From NCBI GenBank assembly GCA_032622095.1, contig CP136061.1:124322754-124386753 (forward strand): 64,000 bases of DNA. The letters run 5' to 3'. Positions within the stretch are counted from its first letter, which is position 1. The number at the start of each line of letters is the position of its first letter. A program made the translations under genes and the position numbers. This DNA comes from Siphonodentalium dalli (lineage: Eukaryota; Mollusca; Scaphopoda; Gadilida; Siphonodentaliidae). The notes under the pieces were generated by a model. It was not told where the DNA came from, searched no databases, and saw only the letters and a list, made by a program, of their open reading frames with translations. This document shows, one piece after another, positions 13,531 through 25,600 of this stretch.

Positions 13531-14709
13531 ATTCCTCAATTCAGGTATAAGAGGAATCCTAGCCCGAGTATCTCCTGCACATATATAATCATGGCTGGAG
13601 TAATAATAGCAATAACACTCATTGATTCGAAACAGACATTGCGTTATTAGCGTCGTTTTGGCTTTGACCGGATTATACCGGCATTTGGGAAAACGTGATA
13701 TCGGACAAAAATATCCGTCAAGAAATGTATATTATGATCCCCGTGTGTTCGCCAAGGAAGACCTTAAGGAAGAAAATTAGTGGGGTGAAGTTAAGTCCTG
13801 GGGGGGGGGGTGCAGAGGTCTACCAATATCTCCTGGACTATATAAAGTACCAAGCGATAACAGCTTGTAAAAGTGATGCATATATAAATAAATTACAGAA
13901 GGTGCATCATGAGTAACAGCGCACGAGGCGTTAGAAAATTGAAAACTGGGACGCCGGCAATGGCACGGACGTCAGGGAAACAAGGTAATAAAACGGAAGG
14001 GAAATAAGTAATTAAAAAGTGAAATGAATAGAATCATCGTTATCGTTCAGTTGACAAATGTCTGTGGTCTGTAACCACAGATCTTCGAATAGATGTAAGG
14101 GCAGACGGTTATGATCTAAACGCACATGAGTGCGGATTCGAGATAAGAATCGAAGGATGGGGACATGATCACTCATCAGGTTGAGAAGCCGTAGGCCGAG
14201 GGTTAATAAATTTCTGAGCATGATGGATGCGGTTCCGAAAGTACCAAATAGTCGTATTTCAAAAAAAAAATTGAAACAAATTATGAAAATGGTCGTCAGT
14301 GGTGACCTGCGATCCAAATTGTATACCAAGGATTTTGTGGGATTTAACCCACTTCAAGCCCTGTGGGTGGTCGTTACGTCGGCTCCATGAGCCCAAAAAG
14401 AGACAGACGGATTTTGTTAAATTTAACTAGGAAGTGTTTGAGCGATATTTTAGCAATGTGACGAATCTTCCACTGTAAAGGCATTCCAACAATCGCCTGA
14501 TTAGATAGGATACATCGCTTTCCCGATGATGGTGTGATTGGGTGACGTAATTATGTTGGTGGTAATAGAAATTGCCCCCCCCCCGCCATTTACCACAGAC
14601 TATCTTCATCATAGCTTTGGAGTCTGTGTTTTAACCAGAACTGGTTTAGATCAAGAAATATTTCGCTCCAAACTTCTGTCACTGTAACAGCGTGATTTGT
14701 TTCGTGCAA

Positions 14710-15939
14710 TTTTAACCAGACATGGATCTAAACATGACTAACAACGGTGTTATGCTGTCAGTAATATCCGATACGCTCTCGTGAGTTGGCATACTAAATT
14801 ATACCGTGATGTTGTTATAGATATGATAGCCGGTGCTATAATTATGTTTGGCCCAGAGCGCGATCATTCCCCGACCACGTTGAGTCTTACCCTTCCCAGG
14901 TGTATGCTTGGCCACCCGCGATATTGTAACGAGACACATCATGTAAGCATGGGACTATTCAAGACGAACAAGCAAAAAAAAAAAGATGCATGCATCAAAA
15001 TTATTTTACAGAGAATTAGTCACGGAAAATATTAGAAATAGAGGATCTATACAACGAGTCCCCCGTTTATAGCGGAATTTACAAAACGAGTCCAGTAAAT
15101 TAGGTCTGGACCGAGCCTTTGACGAGGTCCAGACCTGGTGACGAGTTGTAGATTCTATTTATTACATGATCCAAAACCTCGATAAAACATACTTAAATCA
15201 ACAAATGGGACGTGAAACTAACATCGGGTTCTATAAGGCCTGTGATGACTCTATGAGGTATCTAATGGCGTATATTTAATGAAATAACTTTTCAATCTCT
15301 TCATTCATTAGAGGTTGTTGGAAAAAATATTGGAAGCCATAGTATTTTGGGATGTAGGGTACGGAATGTAAACAGACGACAAACCGGAAGTCACAGTTCA
15401 ACTGGCACTATTTCCCGTTATGCAACGAACGTTTCATATAAAAATTTATAGAATGGGTCCATTGAATGGAATACGGGTAGGACCATGTAATACATTTAAT
15501 ATTGCTACTTCAAAATACGCATATATTATGAGAATGTTTCATTAACGCCCCTCGGGTGTATACTGTGGTACAGATTTTAGAAAGCTGTGGTTCGCTGGGC
15601 ATTTTATAAATAGATAATGGGTTTTTTTCCGGTTGTGACAATTCGCGGATATCTATTTGCGGAGGTCCCCGAATTCGCGGAGGTCCCTAAAATTGTCTAA
15701 ATATGTTGATTTTAACGGGAACGGGTGCGTATATGTCAATTGATACGTATTTTAAACAAATAACGACACGATAATCAAAATAGTGGTTTGTTCTATCAAT
15801 CATATCATAATACGGAACAAGTCTTGCGACTTTTCATCCCAATAACATTATTTGCAATGCTTGTTTACAGATATATGTATCGTCATTCGATATTTACTTG
15901 TGAGTCACTTGAACATATTACTTGTCGTCGAACTCGTCT
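14710..15939. other. Intergenic stretch, no supported gene
   Basis: I see only short frames without domains. A small repeated phrase GAATTCGCGGAGGTCCC lies near 15,660-15,690. Confidence 0.4.
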
Positions 15940-16599
15940 ACTATATATTTTGAGACTTCCGTATATATATCCATATGTCCGCTATAGACTCAAGAACTGC
16001 TGAGCCGATTGAACCCAAACTTGCTGTGTAAGGGTAAAAATCCACAGGCAATGCACTCGGACCATTCGCCAGCCCGTGCGACCACTCCTTCACCCTTCAA
16101 CTGCCACCGTAATGGGGATTGATGGGTTAATCGCGTGATAATTAATGAGCGTTTGTATATGAGCGTCGCTATCAAAGAGCGTTTATCTACTTTAGTGAAA
16201 ATACGGCATTTGACCGTCTCGGAAACTGGGGATATCGAGACGAAATGTCGTACTTAGGGTTCCAGTGGACGGGGGAGATTTTCGTCGGGTCAGTTTGTCC
16301 GCCCGAGGTGACCTTGACCTTGAAACGGGTACCCACAAATGACATTGGGCGATATCTCGGTAGTCAGCGGTGAAATCGATGTGAAATTTGTTATATATGG
16401 TCAACTCGGGACTTGAAATATTTTTGTCGGGCTATTTTGTCCACCCAACATGACATTGACACGGGTACCCGCAAATTACCTTGGGCGATATTTCGGGCAT
16501 CAGCGGTGACAGCGACGTACGGGGTTACCTTGAAAAACAAAAATGAATGGATCGACCAAAGCCATGGGACCAATCCCGCCAGCGGCGGGCTAATCTGCT
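15940..16599. repeat. Dispersed repeat, copy A
   Basis: Shares segments with 17620-18330: CTATATATTTTG-GACTTC, CCGATTGA-C-CAAACTTGC, and CCTTGAAACGGGTACCCACAAATGA. It includes short AAAGAGCG motifs and G-rich CCGAGGTGACCTTGACC phrases. The frames across it translate the repeat only. Confidence 0.65.
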
Positions 16600-17140
16600 A
16601 GTATTTTATATAATAGAAGAATGAGTCTATGTATATTTTGAATTGATCGAGTGTTGGAGCCTCAACAGCGATGTCTGGCAGAGAGTTCCAGCTATTTACC
16701 ACCCTCTGCGTGAAGAAATATTTTCCTGTAGCCTTGTTAACAATGGGCATCTGTAGCTTTTTATTATGTCTTATTGTGTCTTCCTGATGAATGTCTTTCT
16801 AATAGGTCACAGGCATTGATATTGTAATGACCATTCAACAGTTTATATACATCGATTAGATCTCCTCTAAATATTCGATATTTTAAAGACATCAGATTGA
16901 GTCTTATCATTCGGTTTCGGTAGCATTGAGTTTTGATTTGACGAACTAGTTTCGTTGCTTTTCTTTGTATTTCTCTAACACGATGGTTTGATATTTGTCA
17001 TGTGGGCTCCATGCAGTTACAGTATTCGATGATAGGTCTGACCATGCTTATGTAGAGCGATTAGAAAGTGTCGATGTCCAAGTTCGTGAAAGTTATGTTG
17101 ACTATGCCGATGATTTGAGCAGCTTTATTGTTTCAGGATA
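16600..17140 (-). pseudogene. Non-LTR retrotransposon (LINE) reverse-transcriptase C-terminal remnant
   Basis: Read on the minus strand, successive pieces match the end of LINE ORF2 proteins. SMVRPIIEYCNCMEP stands for the region after the RT fingers. RKATKLVRQIK follows, then GDLIDVYKLLNGHYNI, and finally KYFFTQRVVNSWNSLPD with the typical carboxy end. The pieces lie in different frames and are broken by stops (for example TGA after CMEPT and TAA TAA near 16,765), so this is a dead 5'-truncated copy. Related families are CR1 and other jockey-superfamily LINEs; I cannot assign it more precisely. Confidence 0.8.
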
Positions 17141-17209
17141 TATATTGTATAGGAAGACTAATCTGGCCGTGTCAAATTGAGCTATAGCGATGGAATTTCT
17201 CGCAGGACA

Positions 17210-17540
17210 ACACATTTCGGGTTTTCGTGGGGTGTGTATTCGCTGGATGTCTTATATTTGCAGTATGTACTATTATGACCGCGTTAATTGCTTTCGATGT
17301 TTAGGTATTAACAATGGCTGGGCCATGCACTCTTGGTGGGAACACAACGCCTCCGATTTTTGATCCGCATTTAGAAGCTTTCTGGTGTGGTGAATGAGAA
17401 ACCTGCAGTAATAAGTAGATTTTTGTAATAATTTGAAGGATTAGTTGTTTTAACGGAATTCTGAGGCGGTGCATTCATGTAACCAATATATTTTATATTA
17501 TAATTTATATTTATGGCTAATAATATGATCTGATGGTTTT
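17210..17540 (+). repeat. Dispersed repeat family R3, copy 1
   Basis: Shares GGTGTGGTGAA-GAGAAACC, TAATTTGAAGGA-TAGTTGTTTTAACGG and ATTCTGAGG-GG-GCATTCA with 26195-26590, and in reverse with 29628-29790. It has no coding capacity. Confidence 0.7.
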
Positions 17541-17619
17541 CTTGTTCCGTTATGTCGAGAAACGGACAAAATCGTCATCCGTGGCTGAAACATATAGGTG
17601 ACTACGCCATATATAATCT

Positions 17620-18330
17620 ACTATATATTTTGGGACTTCTGTCTGTTTGTTGTTTGTCTGTTAGCTATGGCCGGGAAAACGGCAGGACCGATTGAGCTCA
17701 AACTTCCAATCTAAGGTTAAAAACCCACGGGCAGTGTTTACCGCCGTTTTGGAGAAGCTCAGAGCACACATTCTCCACTCTCAGTCACAAAAGTTACCGC
17801 CATTGGCACGGTGGATTTAATCGCGTTGATAGTTAAAGAGCGTAAGTATCCGCAGTGTCGTTGATAAAGAGCGTATGCGTGTAATGTGATTCTTACGTCT
17901 GGGTCCACACGTGAGCGTGACTGTATCCAGACAGGAGCGTGTTGTGTGATTCTTACGTACTTAGGGCTTCCTAGGAACGGGGGAGATTTTCATCGGGTCA
18001 GATTTTCCACCCGAGGTGATCTTCACCTTGAAACGGGTACCCACAAATGATATATATGTGTGTGTCCTTTATAGACTCGAACCGATTGAGCTCAAACTTG
18101 CTACCCACGGGAAGTGTCATGGACGGGTTAAATTGTGACCCCGACCTGACCTTGACCTTGAAATTGATCAATTCAAGAAATTTTACACCTAGGTGCAGCA
18201 TACGTGTCTCGGTATACTTTTGTCGGGGGAATGTTTTGGACGGGTCAAATCGTTACCCCGACCTGACCTTGACCTTCAAAATGGTCAATTCAAGGTCAAA
18301 GCCCGGACAAAGTCGGGTCACCTGCTAGTG
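17620..18330. repeat. Dispersed repeat, copy B
   Basis: Second copy of the family at 15940. It ends with two diverged repeats of CCCCGACCTGACCTTGACC near 18,139 and 18,257. Confidence 0.65.
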
Positions 18331-21231
18331 TTATATACATGTTCGGTGTAATTTCCACCAAGCCCATAATACTTAAGTGGCAAAAAATACCCATTTATTA
18401 CATTACTATGTGTGATTTACCATGATTTATCGAGTGATTATAAACGGTAATTTCACATTGAATTATAGGTCACTTTAACTAACGCGTTATGTACAGGTAT
18501 CCATACGCGCTATCGAGATGTATGCGTCATGTGTATAATCATAAAAGTATTATTCGGATTTCTGGTAAATCAGATGTTTATAGTGAAATATAATAAACAG
18601 AATAATGATTGATCTGGTGACGTGAAATACATCATTCGAGGCGGGGACTATTTTGTAAAAGACTCGAGCGCAATGAGCTCTCCTGCTTGCACAACGTCCC
18701 TGCATGCATCTCATGGATTATTCACGTCACCAGTTAAACCAAGTGATTATTCTCCACCAGCTTTGCATTCTGTACTCCTCGACATATGACATCTTAGGCA
18801 CAATCGTGGAACATCATACACTGTTTGAAACTTCGAGATTCAGTTATTCCGATGCACCAATCTCTGTGTTCCAGTTATGAATAATGGCCTACTGCTAAAG
18901 GAGGGTATCACCCCTTCCCCCCTGAATCCTGAATACCAGTTAATTTTGGGGGGTGAATCCTGAATACCAGTTAATTTTAGGGGGCTGAATCCTGAATACA
19001 TGTTAAGAAATAATATGCGATAAATGACATACAAATTGACTGTTTTAATATCAGACAGATACAAGCAGAATTTACATAGACACATATAGTTTCCGGACGC
19101 TTTCCGGTTAACGACCGAAGAGACGCCGATCGCGTTATGGGCGTTACGAGGCCGTTATATATGATACGATTAATGTTATTTTATGATGGCATGTTGGTCG
19201 AATATGCCTAAGAAGCTATTCTACCCGCTCATTCACACAGATAACTAGCACAAAATTTTTATTTTGCGCCATCAAAACCTGCGTCCAAGATGTTTTGCTT
19301 GAACCCGAATACCAGTTAATTCGGGGGTATGAATCCCGGGTACGACTTCAAAACACCCTGAATCCCGCGTACCGAAGGGGGGGGGGGGGGGTGATATCCT
19401 CCTATAGTGTGCCGAAGAAGGTCCGTGCGTATAGCACATAGCGTGACATTTGACGTCCGTACTCAGAACTGACGTAACAGCCAAATAATTAGTTCACCAG
19501 TTCAATCAAGTGTATATACTCTCTATATAATATATGACAATATAGTTTATAGATATGAGACTTCACCCGATCGCTTGAGAAACGAAGATTCTATAGATAA
19601 CGTGTGCCAAAGGATTTACTGGTGCAAACAGTAAAATACAAGATGGATGCTGATGTTCAGGTTTTCGTAATTCGGAAAAGAAATGATATATATAGCGTGT
19701 CTAGATGTCGTCACAAACATATACAAGGTTGAAATGTTTGGGGTTTTTTATTTTTGGGACCCACCACGCCGGGTACGCAAGTTTGTTTTCCTTTCCGATC
19801 TCAGACGCCCACCGCTCAAACACACATTTTTATCCAAGAGCAACTGGGGACCCATCCCCAAAGTTTGATGAAAAACGACGAAAATAGTAAATGGGATAAG
19901 GCAGTCAGGGGTGTGAATGTTTTAAATAACCATCCGGATGAAATGCCAATCAGGGAAGTAAGCTTATTGAAAAGCACTAGAAATCTCAGAAAATCACAGA
20001 ACACTCACGTATAACTAAACTTGTCAAATAAGGTTCAGCATCCATATAAATGCCAATATATAGGTACCCTCAATATATGCGACAAAGACGTGTATGCGTA
20101 TTATCTCATGCACGTTGTGACTATAGCACCGACTAGATGACTAAATGTTCGCCCAGTCTCTACTAATTATATAATTTTCCATCTGCAGGTTTCGTTAACA
20201 AATAATTAAAGAACACACTGATAAAATACATGTATTCTTTGCAAATAGCAGAAACACGGGGGCTTGTATAACGCGCTCGTTGCTACGCCACACCCCAAAT
20301 CGAACTATACCATATATATACGGTGTATTTAACTCCCACCGGCACCCCCGCATATGGGACACATGTAAACTACTATGATGTATAGAGCAGGCACGTATGC
20401 AGGGAAGGTGCATACGGGCAGTGTGGGTTTGGATGTAACAGAAACAGTAATCTGGAAATAAAATGTTATCATCTCAAAGATGAATATTTGTTTTGTAATA
20501 ACTAGCATGATATGTTCAATTACTCATCTTTTCATTATATCGTTAGGTCCCAGTAATCCACGGTCCCATCTACGCAACGACGAACATCATACAATAATAT
20601 ACAAGAACTCAATTTTCCAATATTCATACCATTTAAAGCACCAGAAGAATTAGCTACGTTGGCATCGCAGCAATAATGGAATGTCAAAAACAACGAGAAC
20701 TGCATGGTGGAAAATATTTTTTTGTTTTTCAATGCAATTGTTTCCTCTTAATTAAGAAGCTGGACCCACCGCATGATATCGTGTTATAAAAGAATTATTT
20801 GATAAATATCGAAACTAGGAGCCCCCTTTTCTTGATTATTGCTCTATATTGGTCCAGTTTATATATAAGCCTGTCCATATAAAATAATTTGGATTTGGAA
20901 TTTTTTGTTTACATGAAATTCGAAAAATTCAAGTGCTATCGACGCACGCTTAGATTCCAACACACACCGGACCTTGTATCCTGGAGTATTTTCCTATCTG
21001 CCCCCCCCCCCCCCCCCCCGGAGCTGTGGACAAAATTGCTTTTGACCACCCACCATCCCCTCATACGTGTCCGGAAAAAAATGATTGACACCCCACTGAT
21101 CTAAGTAGAATATTAATTATATACAATACATCTGAATTAAAACTAAACAAAAAACAAAATAGGTTACGTAACATTAGGTTAGAAGTTCGAACCCTGAATA
21201 TATCTAATACATTTACATTATTCACATTTCA
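18331..21231. other. Intergenic stretch with small repeats
   Basis: No gene recognised. Between 18,925 and 19,000 the phrase TGAATCCTGAATACCAGTTAA is repeated with G-rich spacers, and GAATACCAGTTAATTCGGGGG reappears at 19,302. Homopolymer tracts are present at 19,378 (G) and 21,001 (C). Confidence 0.5.
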
Positions 21232-21232
21232 G

Positions 21233-22465
21233 ATTACAAACAACGGCATCATCATGAGAAGCGAATATATCAACAAGATGAATGCAAACATGCCCAAGCT
21301 GAAGAGATGTATTATTCTAACGACTTCTGTGAATCACATGAAGGAATATAAAGTTTTCAGATCGGACGAAGTCGACGAGATAACAGACAATAAAATGGCA
21401 AACGAACAGAAAATACAGATATTAATAAAAAAGATTGCGAGGAAAGATGACGAAGATTATGTCACCTTCATAACAATGTTGAGGCGAACTGGGCAGACTG
21501 AGGCTTTTGTTCTTCTTTCGGAAGGGATTGAGATCCAGTACGAATATGATGAACTGAAGGCCATGTTCGACCAAGCTTGCACTCTCATCGAGAACCTTCA
21601 GATTGAGATAACTAAGTTGAAGACTCAGATTGAAGTCGCTAGAAACAACAATGTTAACTATTTGAAGAAGTTGCAGAGGATGGACAAGGAACGTGATGAC
21701 GTAGCTGATAAAATGAAAGGAATAAAGGAAAAGATAGACGAAAAGGACAGAACTATAACGCGTTTGACAATTGAACTGGAGGAACTGAAAGCTGATCAAA
21801 GAGAGAGAACGGACCTGATCGAAGACGACGACGACACGACAAAACCTGGACCTTCGAACAACTCAGACGAAGGAAGCTTGCAAGATGTCCGAGAGATAGC
21901 CGCCCTAAGAACCCAACTCCAGGCTATGATGGATAAGATGGGCGAACTAATAAAAGAGATATCACAAACTAAGCGAGACATGGACGAGAGAAGCTCTGAA
22001 AATGAGAGTAGACTGGAGACGGTTTTCACAGATAGAGTAGACGACTTGAAACAGGCTTTATCTGGTTGTACAACTGAATTGAAGGGAGAAATTCTTAATC
22101 AGAATAAACAGACTCAGAACGAACTCCAGCAGGTTAAGTCACAAATGGCTGAGTTTATGTCCATGTACAAGAATGATAAAGAAGAAGCAGCCAAAGCAAC
22201 AGCAACTTTTGCTGTCAAACAAGATGCCGGTCGTCACGCTACTGGAAGGAGAGATCAGCCAAGAGTTCAGAATGCTGACAGAGAAAACAGCTGTGTTAAT
22301 TCAGGGAGTGCATTCAGCGTAAATGACAATGGGAAGACTGGCATACAGCCCTTCAGCCCATTCACACATGCGCCACAAGAACGGCGTAACAGTTCCATGC
22401 ACCCATCACGACCCCATGGCAAATCAGTTACCAACCAGAGCCTCTTCAGAACGAGACGCAAATGA
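21233..22465 (+). CDS. CARD domain and coiled-coil protein, coding exon
   Basis: A 403-residue protein read from ATG 21254 to TGA 22463-22465. Residues ~1-92 fit a death-fold CARD: amphipathic helices, RSDEVDEIT in the place of the family's EVEEI segment, and MLRRTGQTEAFVLLSEG matching the usual RETGQ-LL end. Residues ~96-185 and ~205-310 are heptad-rich and likely form coiled coils, separated by an acidic EDDDDTT linker. The tail is polar and low-complexity. A splice acceptor (TTCACATTTCAG) ends at 21232, so there is probably an upstream non-coding exon. CARD-coiled-coil proteins act as cytosolic adaptors in innate immune or apoptotic signalling; the role here is inferred from architecture only. 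The gene converges with the thioesterase gene 215 bp downstream. Confidence 0.75.
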   Translation: MTNNGIIMRSEYINKMNANMPKLKRCIILTTSVNHMKEYKVFRSDEVDEITDNKMANEQKIQILIKKIARKDDEDYVTFITMLRRTGQTEAFVLLSEGIEIQYEYDELKAMFDQACTLIENLQIEITKLKTQIEVARNNNVNYLKKLQRMDKERDDVADKMKGIKEKIDEKDRTITRLTIELEELKADQRERTDLIEDDDDTTKPGPSNNSDEGSLQDVREIAALRTQLQAMMDKMGELIKEISQTKRDMDERSSENESRLETVFTDRVDDLKQALSGCTTELKGEILNQNKQTQNELQQVKSQMAEFMSMYKNDKEEAAKATATFAVKQDAGRHATGRRDQPRVQNADRENSCVNSGSAFSVNDNGKTGIQPFSPFTHAPQERRNSSMHPSRPHGKSVTNQSLFRTRRK

Positions 22466-22679
22466 TGTCGCACATCAAGTTTGTTTACATCGAAAGCACA
22501 GCGTATATTTGTCAAATCCTAGTTGCCTGCTTCAAATTCATGAACAAACTATCTGCCAGACAAATGCTTCTGCATTCTCAACCATTTACATGTACATATT
22601 CCGTTGCGCACTATGTTTGCTTAAAATCGTATGCAACGGACAAAATCTGTATACGCCTACTCATAGCTTCACCATCTGC

Positions 22680-25600
22680 TCAGCCATCTCCAACGAACTT
22701 AGTGTGTTGTCCTTGTACCAGGAGATCTCCTTTACTGTTTTTTATGGTGACGTCAAGAAATGCAAGAGTTCTCCCACACTTCATAGTGTTTGCGTCAATG
22801 CGAATCTTCTCTCCAACTTTTGCACCTTTGAGATATCTGGAATGAAAGTTAAGTTGGGGTAATGTCTAGTCCGATATCAGTCGCTAAATGTGCCGTTTGC
22901 ATATACGTTTCAATCAAATCATATATATATATGCATGTACACCCGCGCCTGTATATATATAGAGAAGTGTTTTCCACCGTGTGTCTGCATCAAATTTCAG
23001 AGGAGTACACCTCTGCATCAAACACATAAACTGCTGGTGTATACATTTATCGTTGACTATAGTGTGCATTCTGTTATATGATTGGTCGATAACTACACAA
23101 TTTAATTTGGGACCGTCTTCGTTGAAACACAGGATATTTCCACCGAACCACTATAAAAGTTCCTGTATCATGTAGTAGCGTCGTTCCGGAAATTTCAGCC
23201 CTTCCGAAATTCTCCATATATCGTAGAAGTCTCATTGTGGAAATTTGCATCACGTTCCTGAAAAATCGTTTTTCCAAGTTATGCCTCGCTCGTAAGTTAA
23301 AGGCACGGCGGCGTTCATTGCAGAAATATTCATATTTGTTCAAATCGCAACCAACAGAAGAAATATTAAAATATATATAGTTTTTTTTCATATGCCAAAC
23401 ATAATCAGCGCGTAAATAGTATATTGTCGACAAGACGTACGATGGTGTACGTAAAGAGCCTGATCGTGTTACATAAGTTTTGCTTCTGTTTACACAACAC
23501 AGCGCAATTCTCACACAAATGATATAGACGCTCTTTATTATTTCCATACCAGGATAACAGTAACAAATCACGCTCTTTATGTTTACCATATCCGGATCTA
23601 AACAAAAACCAGGATCTGTAATGTTTTTTGCTTTTGTTTACATAACAAAGGAAAAAACATTTGACAATAACATACTGTTTATGCCATATTTCTGATTGGT
23701 ATAAGAACAAATTCTGTCTATATTTTACTATTCTTTCTGTTTGTGGCGGTTTTTGACGGATGTGAATATTTTAACAGCATACCCACCGCCAACGCCGCCG
23801 CATCAAGCATGTATAAGCCATTCACGATCTTCAAAACATTTGCTCGTTGTATGACTTCAAAATGTCTGATGAACGTGCCACTTCGTGAGTCGTAGATATT
23901 GGATACTCATACACAAACAAGCTTTGAAACAAGAGCATTGTTAACCGCGTTTTGTAGTGTTAATGTTGTGCTAGAAAACAAAATCGGGATACTTATGTGA
24001 ACAATACATGCAACAATAAAGCTGACTGACAAAATGTCAGACAAAAATAATATAATTAATTCTGGTCCGTATACTCACGTTACGTTCATGTTGACGCTAA
24101 CGCCAGCCACCAGTTTGTCTGGATTGTAGTTGTGACTCGTTAGTGCCCATGTTGATACACAATCTACCAGAGTGGCCGCCGCACCACCGTGAAGAGACCC
24201 AAACCTGTTCTGGAAATCATTTGTGACATCCAACTCACAAACACATCGGCCATCCCCTCCGTCTAGCACCTCAATCTAAGTGTGAAAATTTAAAATTATA
24301 ATCGTTGCACAATAATATATAGTTTATTGTTAACCTCCTCAATTTAGGAGAGCATACATACAAATGACAAATATGTACATATTATATAAATATGCATGCA
24401 AATGTTATACTAATCGCAATAGTATTCTTACAGTATTTACGCCATGTCACACGCATGCGGCCAGGTTATGACATTTTCAAGTGTTAGTGAGGTCGGTGAT
24501 AATCTAATATAGAATATAGAAATGGGAAGGCATACATAGAGGTGCCCGAATGCCAGTTTTTTTCTGAGGATATTTTCCAAGATTAGCAATACAACCAAGA
24601 CATCAGGTAACATTTGCAGAAGATTTAATTTAATTTCGGTAAATATAAAACAAACTTTTTTTTATCTGCTGCGCCAAATATTACGACAAATAAAACAAAA
24701 GCGGAACGACGATAAACAGGTAACGGGAAATAAACTTCGATAAGAAAGGATTAATCAACAATGTCTGACGTTGCATATATGATATATACCGTATAGTGAT
24801 ATATAATAGTCAAATAGTAACATAATAATAAATAAATTGTATTTGCGCTGTATTTTATGAACTGTTTTCTGTTTATGTATTCGTTACTTGTGTTATTTTT
24901 GACGAATACAATGTAACGTTTATTATATGATCATAAGTTTCTTTCCCAATTCCTATGTTAAAACATAACGAAAAAAATCGAGATATCTAATGATGTTCAC
25001 CTCATTAATCAAACAAGAGGTTAATAACAGTTCTGAGTGACGTCAGATACCTCAGGGGTTAACATAACTTATTATCAGACCTGGAAATGGACTAGATACT
25101 GGCTCTATGACGCTCCGACGCTCTGCTCTGTTCGCCGTCATGACGGTTTGCATAGTGTAACGACGTAGCCTCATAGAGCCAGCGTCTAGTCCAACCTGGA
25201 AATAGATAGGATTTTCCCAGCGACGTTCAACACCATAACGTCTTGTCCAATTAAAGGGCGTTTCATATAATAAAACAGTTATCCCATTGTTTCTTGGTTG
25301 ACACGAGGAATAGTCAGCCCTTGGAAGTCAATATTCACGCCGGCCTACGGCCTTGGTGAATATTGACTTCCTCGGGTTGACAATTCCTCGTGTCAACCTC
25401 GAAACAATGCGATAACTGTATAATATTGCGTACCTGTTACACTTTTTGCAGGTTGTACGTATTCGCGGATTAGTGACGCAAAGATACGCCCATACCATGT
25501 ACGGTACGATACGTAACGCGATATACGATCATCACGGTACGATACGCATCGCCATACATACATGTATTGATGTAGGTATAGCTTTGGTTTTGGATAATTC

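Larger units (their letters stand above)
8870..14705. repeat. Large imperfect palindrome, arms about 2.8 kb
   Basis: The outer tips match as reverse complements: TCACGCTGTTACAGTGAC at 8881 against its complement ending near 14694. Matches continue inward through the poly-G block (8990 and 14577), the CCAGGAGATATTGGTAGACC segment (9107 and 13825), the ATGGCGGCC repeats (9236-10320 and 13140-13530) and the GCGGTGCTAGTTT segment (11221 and 12150). The centre lies near 11,690. About 730 bp near 13,840-14,570 lacks a partner in the left arm. No transposase is recognised. It could be a foldback transposon or a host inverted duplication. Confidence 0.75.

Noticed and set aside
14012-14329. 105-codon minus-strand frame in the unpaired part of the palindrome
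   Set aside because: Hydrophobic low-complexity translation, no domain and no splice context.
22323-22862. Plus-strand frames of 127-179 codons
   Set aside because: They are antisense to the last thioesterase exon and the end of the CARD gene.
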